Part shown: positions 11,801 through 21,175 of the stretch, one piece after another
How positions within the stretch are numbered: position 1 is the first letter of the stretch
Layout of the letters: each line of letters opens with the position of its first letter
From: Luscinia megarhynchos
Taxonomy: Eukaryota; Chordata; Aves; Passeriformes; Turdidae
DNA length: 64,000 nucleotides
Direction of reading: 5' to 3'
Assembly: GCA_034336665.1 (NCBI GenBank)
Contig: CM067569.1
Location: 23,719,320-23,783,319 of the forward strand
Notes under the pieces: generated by a model
What the model was told of the DNA's origin: nothing
Databases searched by the model: none
The model's input: only the letters and a program-made list of their open reading frames with translations
Translations under genes and position numbers: made by a program

Positions 11801-14800
11801 TACTGCATCTCCTGCTGATCATAAGCCTTACAAATACTAGCATGCAGGCAAAAAGCTCTTTCCTGTTGCTGATAAGCTTGCCATTAGCCTCACTGTTTGC
11901 AGATATTGCCTGCAGTGTTCATGGGTCAGTTCTGCTGCAACTGTGCATTTTGGTGCTTGTGTGAACTTGGCATCTGTGCCCACCAGCTCAAACAGCTCTG
12001 CTGTGATGCAAGATGGATTTCACTTGTGCAAACTGTAATGTACAAATATTTTGGTGTCACATACAAGGCTAACACCAATGTTAGTCCAATGTGCCTTTGG
12101 ATTTCGATTATATAGATGTTTTTGCAGGTTGGAAATTGTGAAACATCAGACTGGTTACTTAGATCTGTTTAGGGGCAGAGCTCTCTGTGCTGCCTGAACA
12201 CTTGTCAGCAGCCTTAGAGCCTACTGCTGTGTATACAGGCTCTGTCACAGGGCTAAAGGCCCCTGTGCCTTTCTCCACATGTGCTCTGCTTTCCTCAGAG
12301 CCTCTGGAGTGTGGCCCATTGTTCAAGGGGGTAAGGCAGTGTCAGCGATGCGTCGAGCCTGGGAGTTTATTACTGCTGGCTGATGCAAATGTTCTTTATG
12401 AAAGAACTTGTCTCCTGAAAAGGGAAACAATGTCATTCATGCTGCATCCTGTGCTCACTGTGTGTGGCTTCCCAGTCTCATAAAATGGGTCTCCCTTCCT
12501 GCTCTGTAGCTGAGCCTCAGCCTCTGCTCCTCACCCTAGGAGATAATGAAGCATTGTTTCATTATTGCCACAAGCAGGGAAGTGGAGATGCAGGTCTAGG
12601 GGAGGCCACAAAGCTATTGATCTTCTTCAAAACTTGAAATTCCACATGCTCAGGTTGGTGTTAACTCACCTGAGATGTGGCAGACTGGAAAGCTTTTATT
12701 TGCTTGTGACCCTTCCACTGCCCAGTAATACCAGGTAATGGAAAATCAGCTGCATCCTTGCTGCCAGTAATAAATCTGTGCTCCTAAACAATCCAGACTA
12801 TCTCCAGGAGCAAATAGAACATTCACCTCTAAACTCTTCTGTGTCTGAACTGCAAGATCTTTTGACTACATCCAAAGGTCTCTGAAACAACCAATAGTTG
12901 ATTTGTTCTTTTTCTCTCCTTCCCAAGACTTTAAGTATCTTCTATGCAGTTCATGAAAGAGAAAATATCATAATCAAAAGTAAGGGCTGTATTTCTAATC
13001 ATAAAGCTTGAATATTTTATGGGAACATACAAAAACAGTTTTTTATGGGAGTTTGGGTGACCTTTGGGTTTTTTTGTTTTGGTTGTTGAGATTTGCTTGT
13101 TTGGATTTTTTAGTTTGTTTTTATCTTTTGGGAAGAGGGGAGAGCTGGTTGCTACAGCAATTGCTACTGCTAATCAATTTACACACAAAATCAGAGTGGC
13201 AATTGGAGAAATTCAACTTTTAACTGACATGAAAAACTAGTTTTACTGCATATTAATGATTTAGTAATCCTGTCCCATTTAGTTTTAATATTTTCCATCT
13301 TCACTGGTTGCATAGGAATTTATATTATACCTATGTTTTCCTTGTTTTGTGTTATTATGTGCTACAACTGTGGATTGCTGCCTCATTGCACCTTACATTC
13401 ATGATTTTTAAAATGTATCCATCTCCACCGCTATCTTCTATGATTATCCCTGAGAAAGAGAAAGCAAATGGAAATCATCAGTGAGTTTCCCATTTCCCCA
13501 TCTTCTCATTTTCCTTCTGTGTAACTGTGGTCTTAGCAAGGTTACTGCTCCATCTTCCCTGGCGTGCTGTGCCCTCTAAGTTTAATTTTTGGATTAGCTA
13601 CGACTCAAAAGGAAATAGGAATTCTCCTACATGGAACCTGCTTTAAAAAATTATGACAACAATAAAACCAAAACCAACTGTTCTCATACATTTAACATAA
13701 TAAAAACGGCCTGCTCTTGCAGATGTTAATTTTAAATTCTGTACAGTTTCTTCTAGTTATTACAACTTTGTTCAGAGGGGAGATGCATTTGCTTCTGTCT
13801 CTGAAGTGATTCAGTAGCACATAAAAATCTGCAGTTTCTCAGGTTTCATATTTCAGTGTTGCAAGGAGGAGGGAACATTATTAAGCTTGGAAGGCAAAAG
13901 ACCTTGTGAACATACTATTTAACAGCCAGTGGAGTTTTCTTTCAAGAATGCATGAAACAAATGCTAAATATAAAAATTGGTCAGATTCTCTGCCAATAGT
14001 CTTAACTATTAACTCCATTGTCCTTTTCATTGCTCCCCTGGTTTTAAATGCACATGTTGGTTCCTTCTCTCTTGTTCTTTTATGGCTTTTCTGTACAGAT
14101 AGTGACTCTTTGCACAGTCAGCAGTACTGAACCCTGTCTCAGAAGGCACAAATGAAGATTTTCTTGCATTGCTAATTTGCTTGGTAAGGGCAGAGTGAAG
14201 AGATAATATTTGCTGTGAAAACCAAAAAAAAAAAACCATGGAATTCTCAGGTTGTATGTTGGCACAAACTATGGAAGAAAGACTTCTGAAAATGTTCCTG
14301 ATTTACAAGGAGGGGTGGGAGTTAAGTGAAATAGTATGTAGGCTGGAAACTTCTGAGGGGGACAGAACAAATTGTAGAGTGCAGTTACAAGAACAAAAGC
14401 TAGGGATGTGTCCAGGTTAAAAACAAAGTGTAATTGATACCTAGGTCTTGAGAAAAATAAGGCTGGTAGGAGTGGACAACAGCTTAAGGGTCTATATTTA
14501 TATGAAGGAAATGTTGTTGATCTTCATAATTACAGCCACAAAATATTAGTAAATTATAGCACAAAACTGGCATAGGATGCTTGAAATGCCTTCAAGTGTA
14601 AGAACTGCTAAGAGCTTGTGGTTGTGATAGCACTGGGGCTCTGGCAGAGTTTGTGGCGTGCACCTGCTTGTGATGGCTGAGATTTGCTCTGAAACATCTT
14701 TGCACTGCCATGCTGCAATGCCTCTGAATCCATGATGGAGAAAAACTGTCATTATTCCCAGCCACAAATTACTTCTAAGTTACTGGCAGGTACTGACTGA

Positions 14801-15228
14801 CCAGTGAAGCAAGGTTCCTGACCACACCAGCTTTGAGCTAAAACTAGTGAATGAAACTACAATTCTATGAAGAGATGCAGGGGATGGTGTGTCACCTTCA
14901 TGTTTTGGTTGGAGTGGTACTATCAATAGGCAGAGGTCTAGGTTATAATTTAGAAATCTGGTGGCAGTAACACATATTTAAATGAAGAAAGGCTGGTAAG
15001 TCTCCTGTTCTGACATGAGAAGGTAATTTTAAAAAGCAACAGCCCTGCACACATAATGTATGTGTGGGAGCACTTTTGTCTGTACTGCAGCCATTCACCC
15101 CTAGCTGTGTTTCCTGAAGCCTTTCACATTTATGCAAAAGCACAGCATGTGAGGGAATCTTTCATTTCCAAGATTTTAGATTTTCAGTTGATTAAGCACT
15201 GATCAAAATCATGTTGGTCATGACTTAA
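8880..15228. other. Unique AT-rich DNA, no gene seen
   Basis: No gene or repeat family recognised. Local features are G/T-rich sequence near 13055-13130, A- and T-runs, and scattered short open frames (60-98 codons) on both strands. The 98-codon frame at 12187-12483 has no recognisable domain. A strong-looking acceptor (ending 11417) and donor (11480) bracket 62 nt, but all three frames between them are closed. Confidence 0.5.
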
Positions 15229-15229
15229 T

Positions 15230-16245
15230 GATCCCAGGCAGTGATCGAGGGCATCAACGGATCTGGAGCTCACAGAGAGGAGTAAGAGGAGAGATCCCCC
15301 AGCAGGAGAGCACAGGTCTTGGAGAAAACTAAATGGAGGTGTTCTGTGACCTGGGACAGTGTAGCAGGGAGAAAGTCTGAGGACTCATTCTGCCTTCGTG
15401 CCACCTTCTCTGGAGTCACTGCCCAAAAGGGGCAGAAATAAGAAAACCACCCGAGAATTCCCAGAGGAAAGAGTGCACCAATGTGCAGTGCCACGAAAAA
15501 AGGAGTTTGTTGCTTACTCCTCCAAGCCTGACAGCCCATGCCACACTGGCAGGAGGCTGACACATGCTCACTGGGGTGCATGCTTCTAGTTTTACTGGCT
15601 GTACTTTACTCTCATCTTGAGAGCACCAGTCACACTTGCTGTGCAAGCCTGAGTGATTTTGTTTCAGGGCTTAATTAAGGTAAATTCAAGAATCACAAGA
15701 GAAAAGAAAGAAAGAAGTGTTCACAAAAAGAAACATTGAAGATGCATTATGTCCCTAGCCTCCTTCCACTAATGGATTTGAATCCTTAATGAAAACTCAA
15801 GAGAAGATGGATGAGGAGTGTGGAGGGCCAGCAGCCCAGCACAAGAGGGTCAGCTGGCCCAAGCAACACCCTCTTGTTGCCACGGTGGAAAGGGCAATTG
15901 TGAGAGCAAAGCAAGGGTGAATAGTGGGCATCACTGTCAAAAGCCACCAGAGACCTGCCATCAGGGTGAGGGGCAGCATCAAGAGGCAATTCAGAGTAAG
16001 ATGGTTGAGGACTGGCGTAGCCAGACATAGTGTGAGCTTGTGTGAGGGAATTTGATATCTGGAGGTGAAATGAGCTATTGGTGACTGACTTTTTAAAGTG
16101 GTCTGAATCCAAAATGAGGGAATCAACAAAACCCTGAATACTATGAAATTTGAAACCCAGACCAAATCCTTTTGATGTGTCATCTCATTTTTCAGCTCTA
16201 GTTGTAATAAAGAGCAGCAGATAAAAAGTGGCAAGACCTTTGTTG
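15230..16245. other. Moderately GC-richer block, unassigned
   Basis: This kilobase is visibly richer in G and C than its flanks. It holds overlapping open frames of 145 and 108 codons on the minus strand (15797-16234 and 15786-16112) and 103 codons at 15270-15581. I recognise none of the translations: there is no signal peptide, zinc finger, protease or reverse-transcriptase motif, and the frames overlap in different phases. It could be part of an old mobile element I do not recognise, or unique sequence. A 10-bp perfect inverted repeat lies inside it. Confidence 0.35.
15841..15877. repeat. Perfect 10-bp inverted repeat (hairpin)
   Basis: ACAAGAGGGT at 15841-15850 is followed after 17 nt by its exact reverse complement ACCCTCTTGT at 15868-15877. 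The pairing stops at both outer ends. A transcript in either direction could form a 10-bp stem with a 17-nt loop. The stem is too short for a microRNA precursor, and no poly-T terminator is expected in a eukaryote. Probably incidental. Confidence 0.8.
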
Positions 16246-16249
16246 GCTG

Positions 16250-17670
16250 CTCACACAGCCTCAGAGGATCAGCTGCCAGTTAAATAGTGGGTGCTGAGCT
16301 GAGGCTGAACCTAGAAGGATAAGATTATAAAAAGTGCTTCTAATAGGAATGGCAACTTTAAAAGCGAGCTTCCCATGCACACAGAGTGAAGGAATATACT
16401 AAGGATATACTAGAAGAAGTCTGATTTTGTGGAGTGTGCAGGTCCTTTAAGGATTCCTCACCTCATGATCTGACCTGAATAAATGCTGCAAAAAAACCAG
16501 TTCCTGAGATTCTATGTCCTTCCTTTGGCTGTGTATGACTTTACATCCAGTTCGCTGGAAACAGTTCAGTGTTTTTCCCCTACACAGACGATGGTGGCTC
16601 AGCTCCCTGGAGAAGGAGCTGATACTAGTTATCATTTTATCATTGAACACAGCTGCTCTGAATTTTAATAGGTAAGTCTTCTGCATCTGCAAGTAACATA
16701 TGGCTAGCACAGAGCTGCAGCTTCAAGAGTTTCCTCCTGCTCACATCTCTTTCAGGTAACAGTGGAAGGGAAACCTGCCACTTCAGCAAAGGCATTTGAA
16801 GCAGACAAGCTGTGGGAAGATATACCATGTAAACATGCTGTAGTTAATGTCAGGTATCCTAATGTGTGCTTAATATAATCTATCTGACTTTGCATTTGTG
16901 TGCAGTAATATCCTCTAACATTGTGCTGTTAACAGATTAAGTGCTTCCAGGGTGGCACAATTGGTAGCACACATATAGATCTGTAGTTAGCAGGAGAGGT
17001 CTTCACTCAAGCAAGAAAGCTCATCTAAACCTGCAGCTTCCTCAGAAGGGAAGCATCATGACTGCAGGGTGCATTTTGGCTGTAGCAACTTGACAATCTC
17101 AGAGGCAGCTAGCAATAATGCACCTCAAAATGTTATTTACATGGTCCTGCCACTCAGGCACCAGCCCCAGGGCTGCTGCCCACACCCCTGTGCCCCCTGC
17201 CCCCCTTGCTTGTGGCTGTTCTTTTAGAGTGTGTTTGCCATTTCAATCACATCTCTGCTACTGCATAAAAACAGGCATTGAATTTTCTTGCTGTCATGGA
17301 ACAGGAGACCACAACACCTCATGCAGCTGAAAGCAGTACCTCAGATATTTGAAAACAGCTACCCACTGCCTTTAGCTACGTCACGTATGCAGCTCTGCTC
17401 CCAAGAACTGCAGTCACAAGAGACAGAGGGAAAAATGATTGTTGTTGTTTGGGGCAGGGGAGAGAGGAGATATTTCTCTAAACTTTGAGCAGTTGCAATA
17501 TGTGTTCCTTACCCCATTGAATAGAAATTGCAAATGGGAGACTTGTCTAGGTAAGCAAAATCGGCATGGGTGCACCCCATGTAGGTAGGATAAGATAATA
17601 GTTAGGCTGACACACTGCATTGCCCTGGCATGATGACACATGGTTATAGCTGGTGTATCTCTCTCTGCTG
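16250..17670. other. Unique DNA, no gene seen
   Basis: No gene or repeat family recognised. A consensus donor (AATAG/GTAAGT) sits at 16671, but the open frame upstream ends in a stop just before it, so it does not support a coding exon. Confidence 0.5.
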
Positions 17671-17674
17671 TAGC

Positions 17675-17755
17675 TGCTCTGAGGCATAAAGAGGATAAGT
17701 GACTTGTACAAGGCCATCCAGCAGATCATTCATAAAGCAAAAAGTGCAGAGGTCT
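17675..17755 (-). mobile_element. MIR-like SINE relic
   Basis: The segment 'ctgaggcataaagaggataagtgacttgtacaaggccatccagcagatc' lines up with the reverse complement of the MIR core and 3' region, whose familiar form is 'ctgaggcacagagaggttaagtgacttgcccaaggtcacacagc'. Agreement is about three bases in four over roughly 45 bp by eye, then fades. MIR-type SINEs are ancient in amniotes and survive in bird genomes as short, degraded pieces. A chance match or another core-SINE family is possible. The strand is given relative to the usual MIR consensus. Confidence 0.5.
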
Positions 17756-17759
17756 TAAA

Positions 17760-20520
17760 AGCAAATTATCAGTCAGGAGGCAAAATTGTTGCTCCGAGAA
17801 CTCTCGCATTCTTTTTTAATTGTTAGGGTTTTGTTCTAATTTTGAATGATAAACTGTGTATTTCAAAGACATGATTATATCCTCTTTTCCCACCTGACCT
17901 CTAAAGATAATTTATACTATGGAATAACATTAATTTTCATAATGTCAGACTTGAATAATTACTAAGTAACTGTCAAACAAAACAAAACACTCCTAGAATG
18001 TGGGGGGAAATGTAAAATTCTTAGATTTTTTTTTTCGTGGGAAGTCACTTGCTGAAGAAACTAACTTTTCAAAGGGATACATTTACCATGACTGCCTGAC
18101 AGTGTGTCATGGTATTTCCCTACAAGCATGACAGGGAAATACTGACTTATGGTGTAGGTTCACAAAGTCCTTGCACATGTAGTACAGATATGAACGTGAT
18201 CTTTTCTGAATCAGAATTAAGTAATGTGACTTTTCAGTGGTTTTTTCTCTTTTAAACTGAATTGACACCCTCTAATTCTCTCTCTTTTTTTTTTTTTAAT
18301 ATGCTTTGCTGCCTAACAACTGAGCAGTAGGAGTGGCATGTAGTAGGAATTGTGAAAGGCAAACTGTAATTTTTAGAATACTGGAAAAGAAACCTACACA
18401 GCTGTCAACTGTGAGCCATATCACATTTAAACTGCATCCATAAGTAAGAGGGGGATGGGATAAAAGCAAACAAGTTTTTGCTGTCCTGAAACAGTTAGAA
18501 ATACCAATATAACTGCATTGTGTAAAACAATGGGAACTAGCTGTGTCCTGCTGGAAAGAGTTGCACCGACCAGTCCAAGATGAAATTCAAATGCAGGAAA
18601 GAATGATAGAGTCTGTTGTAGTTCTACTGATATTTGCAGTAATGGCATCACTGATCCAAGAAAGGATTCTCAGAGTGCAGTGGGCACACAGAGTTAATAT
18701 CAGCTGAACAACAGAAGTGAGTGTATTGTTTCCCCCAAGACCTTATGCCATGAACCACATGGCATCTGTACCAACTGCAGCATGTGCATTTTGGGAGGGG
18801 GGGAGATGGAGCTGATAACAAGGTGTGACTTCCAAAGGGAGGGGGTAGCAGACAGCTCATGATTCCACCTATTCCCTTCCCCCTGCAGGGGAAAAAGCTC
18901 TGCACCTCTTCAGCAAATGTGGGAAGCTGCAGTCACTCCAGCCTGCACTGCTTGCACCAGGAAGCTCCAGAAGGCATTTTGCTGTCTGAGGAGCTGTGCT
19001 TTTGCTGCTTCTCCTGGACATGTGTTTTCACACTCCCACCATGAAGTAATTAAATGTCCCCTGGCCTGTGTGAGTCTCCTCCTGGTATAATCAGGGATTT
19101 CTTTACAGCACATCTCTCAAGTCCGGTGGTGGAGCTTTTTTCCTCAGTACATTTGGAAATATCTGTGGTTCCCACCTGCCTGTTGACCTGGTTAAGTGCT
19201 GCTTCATCCCTCTCCTCTAAGCTGAGGGAGGTTCCTTACAGGAACAAGCTGTGTCTTTAAGCAGGATGCATCTTGACTCTTAGCTGACATAAATCACCAC
19301 TGCTTGCTTTTCTTCAGTGAAGCAACCGATTTGCTGTTGCTGAGTTTTTGTCCTAATGTCTCTCCAGGATGCAAACAGCAGTGAGCTCATCAGCTAGGGA
19401 GTGGCCAGTTTTCAACACAAAAAGCCACTGTAGTTCACACACAAAAATTGTCGGGGTAGAAAAGGAAAACCCCCACCAGTGGAGGATTTTGCCATGCAAC
19501 GATTTTTTTACCCTTCTTTCTTTTATGAAGAAAAAGTGAAGATTTTTTTTTCCTTTTTTTTTTTTTTTGTACTGCTACCATGCAGGAATTCAAAGATGAA
19601 TACAGTGTTTTGGCATAAGCTGCCTTTGCATCCACATTTTCAGGCACTGGCATGTGATAACATGATACCAGTTAGAAACAGGACAACACAAGTTGCTAAC
19701 CTGTTCTACCAACCACATTTTCCATTTGAAATAGTGGCAGCTGGTTAGCACAAGCTGCTTGCATGAAAAATAATTGAAATAAGAGCCTTAGCATTCCTTG
19801 GATGACAAGCAGAGGAGGCAGTGGCATTTTTTGCCCAGCACTGCAGCATGACATCCCCTTCCTGAAAGGTCTGATCCTGCCTGTGGAGTCTGTGCTGGTA
19901 CAGCCTGGGGAGCAGACAGGCTTATAATAAATAAAGAATATAATAAAGAAACCGTTTCCCAGACACCAGCAGTGCCATTTCAGGCTCAAGCAATTGGCCC
20001 AGAGAGAGCTCCTGACCTAAGCATGCCTTTTAAATGGAGAAGGGAAGCATTCTGTGTGCACACTGTGTGCACACTGTATGTGTCTGTGCATCGACCAAAC
20101 CTAAAGAGAGTGTCTTGTGCCTCAAATGGGTACTCTTGTGCTCTCAGCTTCTGTGTTCACTTCCTCAGCTGCTTTCATGCTACAGAGCCCTTCCTCCCTG
20201 GCCCTCCCTGGGGTGGCACTTCTGATTATTACTTTCTTTGCATCCATGTTTTCTCTTGTTTCTCTCAAGCATCCTTGGGGCACAAATACAATTGTAAAAA
20301 TTCAAAATTTGAAAGCTTTCTAAAATGGCCTTGTCATAGCATCTGTTGTCATGTATGAGTGCCTGCTCTATTTGTTCCCCTCTTAGTTATTGAAAAGATA
20401 CTCGTTTCCCTCCTGCTTAGAAAGGGAGAGCAGAGCTTACCTGCCAGATTTCTCCTCTGTATGTTTGCATCTTGTCAAGGCAGCTTTTTCAAGGCTGTGT
20501 TTGTGCCCTTGTTAAGGCCT
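17760..20520. other. Unique DNA with T-runs, no gene seen
   Basis: No gene recognised. T-rich runs lie at about 18283-18298 and 19542-19568. Open frames of 60-128 codons on both strands resemble nothing known; the 128-codon frame at 19972-20358 has no recognisable motif. The right end borders a candidate exon. Confidence 0.5.
20052..20073. repeat. 11-bp direct repeat containing a palindrome
   Basis: CTGTGTGCACA occurs twice back to back (20052-20062 and 20063-20073), followed by a degenerate third copy (CTGTATGTG). Each copy contains the palindrome TGTGCACA. Short slippage-type array with no assigned role. Confidence 0.8.
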
Positions 20521-20527
20521 ACAGCAG

Positions 20528-20616
20528 GCTATGAAGAATGTCTGTCAGGATGCAATTAGACACTTTAACCAAGATGATCCAGTGATGGGTGCTATCAGAA
20601 TGGGACTCGGCAAATG
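20528..20616 (+). other. Candidate internal coding exon, 89 nt, gene unknown
   Basis: The best candidate for a protein-coding exon in the window, but still weak. It is preceded by a moderate pyrimidine tract and the tandem acceptor CAGCAG (20522-20527), so it could start at 20525 or 20528. It ends at a consensus donor, AAATG/GTGAGT, with the GT at 20617-20618. In the frame starting at 20528 it is open for 29 codons and leaves two bases. It reads AMKNVCQDAIRH then FNQDDPVMGAIRMGLGK, which looks like a soluble, helix-prone protein segment rather than random translation. An in-frame TAA lies just upstream in the presumed intron. I cannot name the protein. A 29-codon open frame arises by chance about one time in four, so the case rests on the splice sites and residue make-up. 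No partner exon was found nearby. Confidence 0.3.
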
Positions 20617-20703
20617 GTGAGTACATTGCATTCCTTGCCCCTTGGCTGGCTGCTGCAGCACCAGCACTTGGCTCACCTGGTGGAGGGAGGAAATCTGGCA
20701 GAA

Positions 20704-21175
20704 ACGCTGTCAAGTTTTAGTTGGTTCATTCGGTAGGGTGAGTTTTCTGCCAGTGTCGTGCTGTGAGCGGGTTCACTGCGGGGTTAGAGAAGTGCAAGGC
20801 TTGGCTCGGAGGTTCGTGCCAGGGGTGGGGAGCAGGGCGAGGCTCCCTGTCAGTCTGGTTTAATGGCACGCTGGCACAGCCCCGCTGCCACGCCGCTCCC
20901 CCGGGCCCTGGCTGATCCCCGAGCCGAGGCGTGCAGGGCAGCCTGCGGCAGGAATGGGCACGAACGGGGGCAGGAGCTCCGCAGCTCCATCAGCCTGTCC
21001 CGGGATAGACGGGGCAGGAATGGGGGCAGGAGCTCCGCAGCTCCATCAGCCTGTCCCGGGATAGACGGGGCAGGAATGGGGGCAGGAGCTCCGCGGCTCC
21101 ATCAGCATGTCCCGGGGCAGGAGCTCCGCAGCTCCATGCCCACCCCTCCATGCCCACTGCTCCGTGCCCTCCCGC
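20704..21175. promoter_or_regulatory. Small isolated CpG-rich patch
   Basis: I counted about 31 CpG dinucleotides in roughly 470 bp, against very few in neighbouring kilobases. The densest part (20883-20968) is unique sequence: CCGC, GCCGCTCC, CCCGGG, CCGAGCCGAGGCGTG. It could be a CpG-island promoter, or simply GC-rich repeat substrate. I see no TATA box or confident start site. The open frame starting at the ATG at 20863 runs from this patch into the minisatellite and is probably non-coding. The candidate exon at 20528-20616 lies just upstream. Confidence 0.4.
20971..21137 (+). repeat. 56-bp tandem repeat, seed of the minisatellite
   Basis: CAGGAGCTCCGCAGCTCCAT starts at 20971 and 21027, a near-identical copy starts at 21083 (CCGCGGCTCC), and another starts at 21118. 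Spacing is 56, 56 and 35 bp. The rest of each 56-bp unit reads CAGCCTGTCCCGGGATAGAC followed by GGGGCAGGAATGGGGG. The third unit lost its 'ggatagacggggcaggaat' part, giving 35 bp. After 21137 the sequence changes to CTCCATGCCCA and then becomes the 17-19 bp minisatellite. The shared GCAGCTCCAT segment links the two arrays. Confidence 0.9.

Noticed and set aside
15797..16234. 145-codon minus-strand frame as a gene
   Set aside because: Overlaps a 108-codon frame in another phase and a plus-strand frame, with no family resemblance or conserved motif visible.
16483..16670. 61-codon frame ending near a GTAAGT donor
   Set aside because: A stop codon comes immediately before the donor, so the frame cannot splice onward.
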